This document shows positions 34,487 to 43,064 of a DNA stretch of 64,000 nucleotides, piece after piece; position 1 is the first letter of the stretch; every line of letters starts with the position of its first letter. Location of the stretch: NCBI GenBank assembly GCA_020637395.1, contig JACJWA010000003.1, positions 88,282-152,281 of the forward strand, in the 5' to 3' direction. The translations under genes were made by a program, and so were the position numbers. The stretch is from Calditrichota bacterium (GTDB taxonomy: Bacteria > Electryoneota > RPQS01). The notes beneath the pieces are model-generated. The model saw only the letters and a program-made list of their open reading frames with translations, did no database searches and was not told the origin of the DNA.

Positions 34487-37186
34487 GTGGCTCTCTGGTT
34501 TCTGTTGTGCCTGTTCGTTGGCGGACTTGCTCACGCGCAAGACTCCCTCGCTGACACGACCGCTCGTGCGGATACGGTCGCGTCCAGAGACGGCCTGGAC
34601 ACCGTCATCGTTTACAGCGCGGACGCCATTGACTTCGACATCCTGACGCGCACTTCCATCCTCGAAGGCAATGCGCGAATCGAATACAAGGACATGGAGC
34701 TCACAGCCGGACGCATTCTGCTTTTCTGGGACGAGCAAACCATGGTCGCCACAGCGCGCGATGACACCGTCTTCACCGACAGCACGCGCACCGAGGTGGA
34801 TTCGATTTACAAGCTCGAACCTCCGCACTTCAAACAAGGTACGGAAGAGTTTACCGGAAACGAGATTGCCTATAATCTGAAGAGCCGGATCGGTCGCGTC
34901 AAAGGCGGACGAACATCTTATCAGGACGGACGATACTACGGAGATCAATTCAAGCGCATCTCCGACGACGTCCTCACCGTGCGGCATGGCGAGTTCACCA
35001 CCTGCGAACTCGACACGCCGCATTTTCATTTTGGCGCTGACGTGCTCAAAATTCAAGTTGGCAAACGCGTCGTCGCACGGCCCGTCTATCTCTATTTCAA
35101 AGATGTTCCCGTGCTCGCGCTGCCCTACGGCATCTTTCCCGTCCAACGCGGACGCACCTCCGGATTCATCACGCCGGTCTTCGGAGAATCCGCCGGACAA
35201 GGGAGATTCCTGCGCAACATCGGCTATTATTGGGCCGCGTCGGATTACATGGATTTGCTCGGCACGATGGACTACTACGAAGAGTTCGGCGTTCTGGGCG
35301 GCGCGACCTACCGGTACGCCAAACGCTACAAACTGAAGGGCAATGCCAATTTCGATTTTGACACGCAGCGCCGCGGCGCCTCGCGAAATCGCCGCTGGCA
35401 GCTTGCCGCAAACCACAATCATACCATCGATCAAAACACGCAGGTCAATGCCAGCGGCGCCTATGTGTCCGACGCAAGCTACCGCACCGATGTCGGCACG
35501 ATTCAGGATCAATTGACTCAAAGCGTGCGTTCCAACGCGACGCTCGCCAAGTCGTGGAACAACTCGCCGTGGACCATGAGTCTGAACTCAAGCTTCACGC
35601 AAAACATTCAGCAGCAAACCTGGTTCTCCACCCTCCCCGGACTGCGCTTCACTCACAAGCAAGGCAGAATCTTTCCCGCGGCCAAAGCTCCTAAAGGCAT
35701 CCGCTTCGCCAGCGCGCCCAAAGAGAGCTCCCCGCCGTGGTATCGCACCTTCACCTGGACCTATGGCGCCACCTATTCCAGCGAGCTTGCGCGCAGCCTG
35801 ACGTTCCGCGAAGAATTCCTGCGTCCCGCCGCGGCAAGTGCGTCGCCCGACACTCCACCCTCCACGATTCTCGGTGACGACAGCCTTGGAGTCACGCATC
35901 GTGACGGCATCTCGCATCAAGGAACATTCTCTGCAACCGCCAGACTGCTTCGCTATCTCAATCTCAATCCAAGTGTGAACTGGCAGCATGCGTGGACGCG
36001 CAGAGTGCCGCGCTACGAAGCGGCGGATTCTCTGTTTGATCGTGAAGAGGACTACGGCTTCTTTGCGCGCACGACTTTCAACGTGGGAAGCTCCGCCTCC
36101 ACCAAGCTCTATGGTCTCGCGCGGCATCCCTTCGGAATTCCCGCGCAGTTCAGACATGTCATGACTCCGACCGTCGGCTTCAGCTATCGCCCCGACTTTT
36201 CAGACAAGACTTGGGGCTACTTCAACACTGTGCGCCTGCCGGACGGACGCGAATACACCTATGACCGCTTCCGCGCGCGCGATCAGGGCGGCGGCATCAC
36301 CGACACACCCAAAGGTCTGTCGCAGGCGATGTCCTTCGGATTGGGAAATCTCTTTCAAATGAAGCACGGTGACCCCGAAGCCGGGACCGAAAAGAAGTAC
36401 GATCTGCTCAGCGCAAACTTCTCGTCCGGCATTGATTTCAAGAAAGACTCCCTCAAGTGGAGCGATCTCGCGAGCTCCTTCCGCACAGCCATTCCGGGAA
36501 GACTGATCGGACCGTTTCAAAATCTTGGGTTGGACTTCTCAACTGTCCACTCCTTCTATGAGTTCAGAAATGGCCGCGCCATCGAAAGCTTCTTCTGGGA
36601 TCGAGCTGGAGCGGACCTCCTTTCACCGCTCAATCTGCTCAGCGCGAGCGGCTCGATGAATGTCTCCCTCAGCGCGGAAACCGTAAGGGACCTTTTCAGT
36701 TTTCGCAGCAACAAGAAGCAGGAATTGTCGAAAGACTCAATGAACGTCGGAGCGCCCGTCACTCCCGCAATGGCCGGAGTTCCTGAAGAGATTGAAGATC
36801 TCCTGCCGCCGCTTCCCGAGGACGACAAAGCACAAGAGCCTGAGATCGAAACCTTCGCCGACATGCCGTTCTCGATGACCTTTGATATCCGGCACGCGCG
36901 CAATTACGTCAGCGACTCCCGCACGTCCACACTATCCACAACTCTGAACAGCCAGCTCACTCCGCGCTGGAGCTTCGACATCAGTCACTACTTCGATCTT
37001 GAACGCCGCATTTCACAAAATGCCAGCGTCTCGATCATCCGTGACTTGCATTGCTGGGAAGCCGCGTTCACCTGGTCGCCGGTTGGCTACAGCCCCGGAT
37101 ACTACTTGCGCATCGGACTCAAATCCCCGCAATTGCGCGACGTCAAGATCGAACGTGATCGCGGCGGTAATCTGCGCGGATTCTAG
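34487..37186 (+). CDS. lptD: LPS-assembly outer membrane protein LptD
   Basis: About 899 residues. Signal peptide ('FLLCLFVGGLAHAQ'), then an OstA/LptA-like beta-jellyroll ('IEYKDMELTAGRILLFWDE', 'FTGNEIAYNLKSRIGRVKGG') and a long C-terminal beta-barrel ('YYWAASDYMDLLGTMDYYEEFG', ending 'LRIGLKSPQLRDVKI'). It places lipopolysaccharide in the outer leaflet, so this organism has an LPS-bearing outer membrane. The start is GTG at 34487, so expression may be modest. The following glycosyltransferase ATG comes directly after its TAG. Confidence 0.9.
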   Translation: MALWFLLCLFVGGLAHAQDSLADTTARADTVASRDGLDTVIVYSADAIDFDILTRTSILEGNARIEYKDMELTAGRILLFWDEQTMVATARDDTVFTDSTRTEVDSIYKLEPPHFKQGTEEFTGNEIAYNLKSRIGRVKGGRTSYQDGRYYGDQFKRISDDVLTVRHGEFTTCELDTPHFHFGADVLKIQVGKRVVARPVYLYFKDVPVLALPYGIFPVQRGRTSGFITPVFGESAGQGRFLRNIGYYWAASDYMDLLGTMDYYEEFGVLGGATYRYAKRYKLKGNANFDFDTQRRGASRNRRWQLAANHNHTIDQNTQVNASGAYVSDASYRTDVGTIQDQLTQSVRSNATLAKSWNNSPWTMSLNSSFTQNIQQQTWFSTLPGLRFTHKQGRIFPAAKAPKGIRFASAPKESSPPWYRTFTWTYGATYSSELARSLTFREEFLRPAAASASPDTPPSTILGDDSLGVTHRDGISHQGTFSATARLLRYLNLNPSVNWQHAWTRRVPRYEAADSLFDREEDYGFFARTTFNVGSSASTKLYGLARHPFGIPAQFRHVMTPTVGFSYRPDFSDKTWGYFNTVRLPDGREYTYDRFRARDQGGGITDTPKGLSQAMSFGLGNLFQMKHGDPEAGTEKKYDLLSANFSSGIDFKKDSLKWSDLASSFRTAIPGRLIGPFQNLGLDFSTVHSFYEFRNGRAIESFFWDRAGADLLSPLNLLSASGSMNVSLSAETVRDLFSFRSNKKQELSKDSMNVGAPVTPAMAGVPEEIEDLLPPLPEDDKAQEPEIETFADMPFSMTFDIRHARNYVSDSRTSTLSTTLNSQLTPRWSFDISHYFDLERRISQNASVSIIRDLHCWEAAFTWSPVGYSPGYYLRIGLKSPQLRDVKIERDRGGNLRGF

Positions 37187-38653
37187 ATGTCAAATACAAA
37201 CACAACGTCCCTTTCAACAAATGAAAAGCGCGCCCTCGGCATTGTGCTGATCGGCGCGCTTCTCCTTAGACTCTATGGGCTCGCCTCCGAGAGCTTCTGG
37301 CTCGACGAGGCAATCACCTGGCATCGCGTTAAGGGCGGCCCGCTGAGTTTCCTGTTCGACTGGGATGCGGATACGCAAGGTCCCGTTTACACTCTTCTGC
37401 TCTGGATCTGGAGCAAAGTCTTCGGCGTCGGAGAGGTTGCGATGCGCGTGCCGTCCGTGATCTTCGGAGTGCTCGGACTGCACGCGATGTATCTGCTGGG
37501 CCGACGAATCTTCTCACATCGTGCCGCACTCTGGGCCACCGCGTTTGCCGCCGTAAATCCGTTCCTGATCTACTACGCGCAAGAGGCGCGGCCCTACGCG
37601 CTCTGGTTCTGGACGTCACTCATGGCCATCTGGTACTTGCTGCGGCTGATCGAGAAAGAGTCACGTATCAACACCATCGGCACGATCACATTCACGCTGC
37701 TCTCGCTCTACACGCATCCCTACGGCCCTTTCCTGCTCGCTCTTCATTGCGCGATGGTCTTGAAGCTTGCGCCACGTCCGGAATGGAAACGGTTCGTCAA
37801 ACCCGCGCTGATCATAGCTATTGCCTATCTGCCTGAGCTCGCAACATTTGCCTATGCGTTACTTGGCAAGATCCGGAACAAATGGAGTGTGGCTGCATGG
37901 ATCTATCGGCCCGGTCTGACCGCACCGTGGATCTACATGCAAAGCTACTTCGCGTGGAACAAACTCGCGGCGGCGTGCTCCCTCGTGCTGCTTGGAGGAG
38001 TGTTCCTATATCGCAAGAGGATGGCCCCATACCGCACCGGATTCATCACGGTCGGCGCAATTCTCTTCGGCTTCTTCGCGCTGCCGTGGCTCGTGTCCCA
38101 AATCGCTCCCATTCTTTGGATGCGCTACACCATCACCGTCGTTGCCGCCGTGCTGCTTCTGCTCGGGTGGATTACTGCTGAAACAAGAAAACCGCTGCAG
38201 TATGTTGCAGTCGGTCTCTTCTTTCTGGCCAGCGGGCTTCCGCTCTATCACTATTTCACCGAATTCGACAAGGACCCGTGGCGGCAGGCTGTTGCGTGGC
38301 TTGCGCCGCAGGTCAAACCGGAAGATGCGTTCCTCATTCATCCGCTGCACGCGCCGATGCCGCTTGAGTACTATCTCAACACTCTATATGACCATCCCGT
38401 CGTCGTCCTGCGGGACACGTCTTCCTTTGAAGATGCGCTTCCCGACTCCGGCGCGTTCTGGTTTGTCGCGGCAACCTACAGCCACTCGGCTCCGCTGCGC
38501 GCAAAATTCTATGACTTCCTCGACCGGACCTGCGACTGCGATTCGACCTACCACACCGCTGAACTCTTCCCACGCAATCCCTTCCTCATCTTCCGCGCCG
38601 ATATCGAACTCACACGCTGTCAAACACGCGCGCCTCTGACGTCTCAGCCCTGA
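37187..38653 (+). CDS. GT-C (family 39/ArnT-like) membrane glycosyltransferase
   Basis: 488 residues, about ten hydrophobic segments. The acidic first loop 'FWLDEAITW' and 'YYAQEARPYALW' are typical of dolichyl-phosphate-type GT-C enzymes. Likely transfers a sugar from a polyprenyl-phosphate donor onto a lipid or protein in the periplasm; the neighbouring lptD suggests LPS modification, but this is inference. Its 3' end overlaps the convergent FAD-oxidoreductase gene by 44 bases. Confidence 0.85.
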   Translation: MSNTNTTSLSTNEKRALGIVLIGALLLRLYGLASESFWLDEAITWHRVKGGPLSFLFDWDADTQGPVYTLLLWIWSKVFGVGEVAMRVPSVIFGVLGLHAMYLLGRRIFSHRAALWATAFAAVNPFLIYYAQEARPYALWFWTSLMAIWYLLRLIEKESRINTIGTITFTLLSLYTHPYGPFLLALHCAMVLKLAPRPEWKRFVKPALIIAIAYLPELATFAYALLGKIRNKWSVAAWIYRPGLTAPWIYMQSYFAWNKLAAACSLVLLGGVFLYRKRMAPYRTGFITVGAILFGFFALPWLVSQIAPILWMRYTITVVAAVLLLLGWITAETRKPLQYVAVGLFFLASGLPLYHYFTEFDKDPWRQAVAWLAPQVKPEDAFLIHPLHAPMPLEYYLNTLYDHPVVVLRDTSSFEDALPDSGAFWFVAATYSHSAPLRAKFYDFLDRTCDCDSTYHTAELFPRNPFLIFRADIELTRCQTRAPLTSQP

Positions 38654-39980
38654 GCAGCTTCGCCAAGTCCTTCCCCTGCCGCAGCAAATCATGCACGTGA
38701 GTGTATTCGAAGCGGCCCGCGCGTCCCACCGTGTAGAGATTCACAAACCTATTGAGATACTCATTTAGCTCCGCAACCGTTTCCGCCGTGCCCAGCTCAA
38801 GAATCGGATAGGCCGTGTGCAGCCGATGCACACGGCATTCGATCACGTCTTTCGCATCTATCAGCCGCGTCTCTGCAAGCTGCTTCACCGTGTCTGAACT
38901 CACTTTCTCGTCGTTCCGATTCCATATCTTGTCCGAAGCAAAGCACGGAATCTCGATCACCACGCAAGTCTGCTTCGCAGGCGCAAGCTCTGCCGAGCGA
39001 TTCTTCGGTTCATAGAGCCGCGTGAACGGAACATCGGGTGACGGGAAATAGATCGAAGCGTTGCGCGTGACGTGCGGGCGGTCCAGCAGAATCGCCACAA
39101 GCATCAGATCGCGAAACTTCAGCTTCCGGGACAACTCGAGAAGCTCTTGCGGTGGCGCTGGATCCAAGAGCTTGAGTGTCACCGACGGCGAAAGCGTGTT
39201 GACGATTCGCTCTGGTGTGAGACTCTCGCCGCTTTCGAGCACGACCTGCGTGATGCGCGCCGTGTCGTGCTTCAGAGCAGTGATTCGCGTGTTGACTCGA
39301 ACATTTGCTCGACCAATCTCCTCAGCCAGTCGCTCCGCAATTCTCCCGTAGCCCTGCCGCGGATAGTAGAAGCTCCCGTCCAAATGTTCCGTCGTGTCCC
39401 GCTTCGAGCGCAGCAGTTCAAACAGCATCGTCCGCGCGCGCAATCCCTTTAGCCTACCCCCGCTCACTTCTGGCGCGAGACGATCCGCCGAAACTCCCCA
39501 CAGCTTTTCAGAATATCCTATCAGAAATGCGTCCGCGATAGTCTTCCCGTACTTCCGGTAGGAGCTGTCCGCAAAACTTGTTGCACCGTCCTCCCGTGTC
39601 CGCAGTCTTGCCCCAAGCAGGTCCACACCCGCGCTTGCCATTCTCAGTGGACCAAGTTTCCGCGCCACATCCACCGGCGACAGCGGAAAATCGAGAAACT
39701 TCCCGTTCCAGCTAATCTGACTCGGAGCGTGAACCCTCAAGAGTTCCTCTCCCATCAGAGCCAGAACATCCCGCGTGATCTCCGCGTCCTTGTCATGGAA
39801 ACGGTGCGCTCCGGTATCGTAGCGGAACGGACCATGCGCCAGAGTGCGCCCGTATCCTCCGGGTTCGCTCGCCGCTTCCAGCAGAGTGACCCTATGCCCC
39901 GCCTGCGTGAGATAGTACCCGGCGGCGAGCCCCGCCGGACCTGCGCCGAGAATAAGTGTGTCGTGCAAGACTTTGTTCAA
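38610..39980 (-). CDS. FAD-dependent oxidoreductase, protoporphyrinogen-oxidase/UGM-like
   Basis: About 456 residues. Dinucleotide-binding 'LILGAGPAGLAAGYYLTQAGH' followed by 'TLLEAASEPGGYGRT' and 'DTGAHRFH', typical of amine-oxidase/phytoene desaturase/UDP-galactopyranose mutase-type flavoproteins. I prefer TTG at 39980 or 39968; a longer start at 40004 lies inside a terminator hairpin. Given the nearby glycosyltransferase, a role in envelope sugars is plausible. Converges with and overlaps the GT-C gene. Confidence 0.75.
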   Translation of the reverse strand: MNKVLHDTLILGAGPAGLAAGYYLTQAGHRVTLLEAASEPGGYGRTLAHGPFRYDTGAHRFHDKDAEITRDVLALMGEELLRVHAPSQISWNGKFLDFPLSPVDVARKLGPLRMASAGVDLLGARLRTREDGATSFADSSYRKYGKTIADAFLIGYSEKLWGVSADRLAPEVSGGRLKGLRARTMLFELLRSKRDTTEHLDGSFYYPRQGYGRIAERLAEEIGRANVRVNTRITALKHDTARITQVVLESGESLTPERIVNTLSPSVTLKLLDPAPPQELLELSRKLKFRDLMLVAILLDRPHVTRNASIYFPSPDVPFTRLYEPKNRSAELAPAKQTCVVIEIPCFASDKIWNRNDEKVSSDTVKQLAETRLIDAKDVIECRVHRLHTAYPILELGTAETVAELNEYLNRFVNLYTVGRAGRFEYTHVHDLLRQGKDLAKLLRAETSEARVFDSV

Positions 39981-39996
39981 TTCTTCACAAAAAAGA

Positions 39997-40019
39997 ACCC
40001 ACACACTCCGTGTGTGGGT
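39997..40019 (-). terminator. Rho-independent terminator after RNA-binding protein
   Basis: 9-bp stem (ACCCACACA/TGTGTGGGT), 5-nt loop, then six consecutive T's on the minus strand. The next gene's frame begins inside it if its longest start is used. Confidence 0.9.
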
Positions 40020-40049
40020 CTCTCATTTCTGCTGGACAAAAATCCCTGA

Positions 40050-40355
40050 TTACATGTCTTCCGAATCACGGCGCGGACGGCGCTCGCGGAATCCGCCACC
40101 GCCGCCTTCCGGACGCGGTTGAGCTTCATTGACACGCAGCGTGCGGCCCCCGAAACTTGCTCCGTTCATGGCGACCACCGCCGCATCCGCGCCGGCGTCA
40201 TCCATCTCGACAAAGCCAAAACCTCGCGGACGACCCGTCTCGCGGTCCATGATCATCGCCACATTGAGGACTTCACCGTGTGCGCTGAAGGCCTCCCGAA
40301 CTGCTTCTTCAGTTGCGTTGAATGGCAGGTTGCCAACGTACAGCCTCTTCGGCAT
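40050..40355 (-). CDS. RRM-type RNA-binding protein
   Basis: 101 residues: one RRM domain with RNP2 'LYVGNLPF' (residues 5-12) and RNP1 'RGFGFVEM' (44-51), then a glycine/arginine-rich tail. Bacterial RRM proteins of this type are common in cyanobacteria and FCB/PVC members and are often cold-induced. ATG at 40355 has AAGGGAG upstream. The 5' region to the ribA terminator is long (about 275 bases) and may contain post-transcriptional control. Confidence 0.9.
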   Translation of the reverse strand: MPKRLYVGNLPFNATEEAVREAFSAHGEVLNVAMIMDRETGRPRGFGFVEMDDAGADAAVVAMNGASFGGRTLRVNEAQPRPEGGGGGFRERRPRRDSEDM

Positions 40356-40630
40356 CTCCCGACTCCCTTTCCTCGTTCGCCCCGATTCAATAATTTGATT
40401 TTCAGACACTTCCATCAGTCAAGGAAGCCGGAAACACCTGCATACCAACTATCGAAACGAGGGGGCGAACCAATCCGTCGCGACAAGGCCAAAGCTGCTT
40501 CGAGGCTCCATCCGCCTTCCGTTTTGTGGACGTTTGACGGAGTACTTGCAATATACATTGAAAACCGTGTGGAGTCAAGAGTTTTCGATGAGCTGCAAAA
40601 CTCAGACATCGCTTTCCACCAGCAACAAAA
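40356..40630. other. Leader region of the RNA-binding protein gene
   Basis: No gene seen. About 275 bases between the ribA terminator (40631-40656) and the RRM gene start. It should contain the promoter and an unusually long 5' leader, as in cold-shock-type genes, but I cannot identify a defined RNA structure. Confidence 0.35.
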
Positions 40631-40656
40631 AGCGGCAGACCCATCGGTCTGCCGCT
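40631..40656 (-). terminator. Rho-independent terminator after ribA
   Basis: 11-bp perfect stem (AGCGGCAGACC/GGTCTGCCGCT), loop CATC, T tract on the minus strand. Confidence 0.92.
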
Positions 40657-40678
40657 TCCTGAGGCTTGCCCCCCGCCG

Positions 40679-41350
40679 CTATACCTCCAGCAAATGCCCG
40701 GACTTTCTGGCCTTGGTCTTGAGATAGTTGTGATTGTGCCGGTTTGACGGAAGCTGATGTTGCACGCGCTCCGTGACGGGCATGCCGTACTGCTCAAGCC
40801 CAGCAACTTTCTTGGGATTGTTGGACAGAAGTTTGACGCTCTTCACGCCCAGCGCTTTCAGCATCTCGGCGGCGACGCGGTAGTCGCGTTCGTCATCGTC
40901 AAAACCCAAAGCATGGTTCGCGTCCACCGTGTCGAGCCCCTGCTCCTGCAGGACATACGCGCGCAGCTTGTTCACCAGCCCAATCCCGCGCCCTTCCTGC
41001 CTGAGATAGAGCACGATGCCCCGCTCCTGCGTCGCCATGTGTTCGAGCGCCGCTTCCAACTGGTCGCGGCAGTCGCACCTATAGGAGCCCATCACATCCC
41101 CCGTCAAGCATTCCGAATGCACCCGCACCGGAACGGATTCCGCCCCACGCAGATCACCCCGCACCATCGCGATGTGCTCCTTGCCATCCGGCATCGGTGA
41201 GAACGCCACGATCCGAAACTCCCCAGAGCGCGTCGGAAGCTTCGCCTCCGCCACAATCTTTAGCGGATAGTACGCCTGACCCGAGGGCCACTGCAGGAAG
41301 GTTGTCTGGCAGGCAAGGGCCTTGGCAAAGGTATGTGCCGGGAGTGTCAT
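40679..41350 (-). CDS. ribA: GTP cyclohydrolase II
   Basis: First committed step of riboflavin synthesis. 223 residues, single-domain GCHII without the RibB part. Zinc ligands Cys81, Cys92 and Cys94 ('HSECLTGDVMGSYRCDC') and the catalytic 'YLRQEGRGIGL' are present, and 'LLSNNPKKVAGLEQYG' near the end. Monocistronic, with its own strong terminator. Confidence 0.95.
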   Translation of the reverse strand: MTLPAHTFAKALACQTTFLQWPSGQAYYPLKIVAEAKLPTRSGEFRIVAFSPMPDGKEHIAMVRGDLRGAESVPVRVHSECLTGDVMGSYRCDCRDQLEAALEHMATQERGIVLYLRQEGRGIGLVNKLRAYVLQEQGLDTVDANHALGFDDDERDYRVAAEMLKALGVKSVKLLSNNPKKVAGLEQYGMPVTERVQHQLPSNRHNHNYLKTKARKSGHLLEV

Positions 41351-41539
41351 CGCTGGATCGTCTTTCGGAGGTTGCGGCTCACATGAGGTGCCATGAGAAC
41401 CGGTACTGCCTGTGAAAACTGGGGTTAATGTCGCCTAAATCTGTCAGATTTTAACTCGCTGACAAGACGGAAATTGGACTGTTTCACCCCGTCCAGAGTT
41501 TCTACTCCAAGCCAGAACCTCAAGTTCCAGAGGCATTCC

Positions 41540-42223
41540 CTACCGCACCACTTTGATCGTCACCATCGGCGTTTGCAGCTTGCCGAATAGGCGAATCCAC
41601 ATCGCCAGATACATCTCGGTTGCGCGGCAGGTCGAAATGTCTCCCAGATCCAGAATGTCTTTCCAGCCGAACTGCTCTTTCAGAAACTTCGTCACGTCCG
41701 CCTTGGCTCCCTCCTCGTTTCCGCTGATGACCAGAGTGTGATCACCGCCGCCCAAACTGTTTGGCGCAACCATCACGTACGCATTCACCATATTCAGCGC
41801 CTTCACCACCTTGGCTTTCGGAAACTCGCGCTGAATCTGTTCACCCAGCGAGTCCGTGTTGCAGACCAAAAGCGACGGCGGCATGCCCTGCGAGAAATCC
41901 AGCGGATTGGCGATGTCCACAAGAATCTTTCCGTTCAAGTTCTGTTCCCCCGCCGAGCGCAGTGCCGGAAGCGATCCGTGTCCCGTCGTTGCATTCATCA
42001 CCCACTCGCCGTGCGCCGCCGCCTCGGCAAACGTCCCGAGCTTAATGTGACCGTGCGCCTTGTACCATTCGCCGAATTCCGGCTGTCCCCAATTGTTCGT
42101 CCCGGTTCGCGCCTGGGCATCCGCCACATTGCGCGTGCCGATCATCACGTCGTGCCCCAGTTCCGCAAGCTTCCCTGCCAGCACCTGTCCCACCATGCCT
42201 GTGCCCAAAATTCCGATCTTCAT
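41540..42223 (-). CDS. F420/NADP-dependent oxidoreductase-like protein
   Basis: 227 residues of the F420H2:NADP+ oxidoreductase/NAD(P)-binding family: 'IGILGTGMVGQVLAGKLAELGHDVMIGTRN' is a Rossmann site with an NADP-type arginine after the second strand, and 'VVKALNMVNAYVM' follows the family. Whether F420 is used cannot be told; many members use other hydride donors. It is controlled with the upstream MarR gene: a palindromic site lies 24 bases before its start. Confidence 0.8.
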   Translation of the reverse strand: MKIGILGTGMVGQVLAGKLAELGHDVMIGTRNVADAQARTGTNNWGQPEFGEWYKAHGHIKLGTFAEAAAHGEWVMNATTGHGSLPALRSAGEQNLNGKILVDIANPLDFSQGMPPSLLVCNTDSLGEQIQREFPKAKVVKALNMVNAYVMVAPNSLGGGDHTLVISGNEEGAKADVTKFLKEQFGWKDILDLGDISTCRATEMYLAMWIRLFGKLQTPMVTIKVVR

Positions 42224-42246
42224 GTCGTACTCCGTGTTCTTGATAG

Positions 42247-42258
42247 TTGTATATACAA
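42247..42258. promoter_or_regulatory. Palindromic operator TTGTATATACAA
   Basis: Perfect 12-bp palindrome whose near edge is 24 bases upstream of the oxidoreductase start. A near-identical copy lies at the same distance before the MarR gene, implying autoregulation by that MarR. Confidence 0.75.
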
Positions 42259-42274
42259 GTATTTGCGAAATTTT

Positions 42275-42703
42275 TTACGGTTCGAGTGTAATCGCCGCCG
42301 AAAAGATGTCCTGCGTGAGCTTCTGACTCTCGTCCTTTCCCAAAAGTTCCGAGTAGCGCGCGAACAGGCTTCGCCAGCACTCCTTGATCTTCGGATCAAG
42401 CCGCCTGCTCTTGGCCGTGGGATAGATATGAATCGCCTTGCCCTCGCGTTCCCGCTTTAGGAAGCCCTCATCCTCCATCTTTTCCACGAACCTCGTCACG
42501 GTTGAGGCCGCAAGCATCATATGGTCGGCCACCTCCGCCGGCTGAATCCCCGGATGCGCGTTGACGTTCATCAGAAGAAACCCATAGGACGGCGCAAGTC
42601 CAACTGGCGCAAACTCTTCCTCGGCCATCTTGGTCAGAATTCGCGCCAGCGCATTCGCCGAATAGTACAAACAGCGGCAATATGTAGCCTTGTCCGATGC
42701 CAT
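42275..42703 (-). CDS. MarR-family transcriptional regulator
   Basis: About 142 residues. Winged helix features: 'HPGIQPAEVADHMMLAASTVTRFVEKMEDEGFLKRER' is the recognition helix and wing. Start at ATG 42703; an earlier start at 42775 would read through its own operator. Likely represses itself and the oxidoreductase by binding TTGTATATRCAA; inducer unknown. Cysteines near the N-terminus ('YCRCLYY') could allow redox sensing, which I cannot prove. Confidence 0.85.
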   Translation of the reverse strand: MASDKATYCRCLYYSANALARILTKMAEEEFAPVGLAPSYGFLLMNVNAHPGIQPAEVADHMMLAASTVTRFVEKMEDEGFLKREREGKAIHIYPTAKSRRLDPKIKECWRSLFARYSELLGKDESQKLTQDIFSAAITLEP

Positions 42704-42726
42704 GTGACCAATATACGGACTTATAT

Positions 42727-42738
42727 TTGTATATGCAA
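42727..42738. promoter_or_regulatory. Operator TTGTATATGCAA upstream of marR
   Basis: One mismatch from the palindrome at 42247-42258, with exactly the same 24-base spacing to the start codon. Confidence 0.75.
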
Positions 42739-42751
42739 GTGTTTTTAGTCT

Positions 42752-42771
42752 CCCCCCGGTCTTCCGGGGGG
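42752..42771. terminator. Strong hairpin upstream of marR
   Basis: 8-bp stem (CCCCCCGG/CCGGGGGG), 4-nt loop. It stands between the marR promoter and the repeat-rich gap; probably a terminator or insulating hairpin for transcription entering from the right. Confidence 0.5.
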
Positions 42772-43064
42772 ACAAAGGAGGTCAAACTGCCAAGAACCAT
42801 GCGCCAGCATGACTTGCTCGATCACGCATGGCATGGCTCCCCGCATTTGCAAGATCCTTCACTTCGTTCAGGATGACAATGCGCTTGGATTGTAACTGGC
42901 ACTCCCGGGGGACTTTGCCCAGCAAACTGGGCGCTACAAGGCAAGGACGCGGCTTCTCGCCCCTCGAACTCTCGACGAAAGTCAAAGCTTGCCCCGGTTT
43001 CCTACCTATTACTCACTCCGCCTTCATATCTCATACTTCATATTCCATACTTCATACTTTCCCC
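42772..43064. repeat. Gap with NEVKDL-type dispersed repeat
   Basis: Non-coding. About 42850-42882 reads, on the minus strand, 'VILNEVKDLANA' if translated, the well-known artefact of a dispersed DNA repeat ('NEVKDL/PERSEGS' type) found in many genomes. A five-unit heptamer array follows at 43023-43057. The 67-codon frame through it (42782-42985) is not a gene. Confidence 0.7.
43023..43057. repeat. Five-unit heptamer repeat downstream of cytochrome gene
   Basis: Plus-strand units TTCATAT, CTCATAC, TTCATAT, TCCATAC, TTCATAC, in perfect 7-bp register. It lies 7 bases beyond the stop of the cytochrome gene. Confidence 0.9.

Noticed and set aside
42782..42985. 67-codon frame containing 'VILNEVKDL'
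   Set aside because: Known translation artefact of a dispersed DNA repeat, no RBS.
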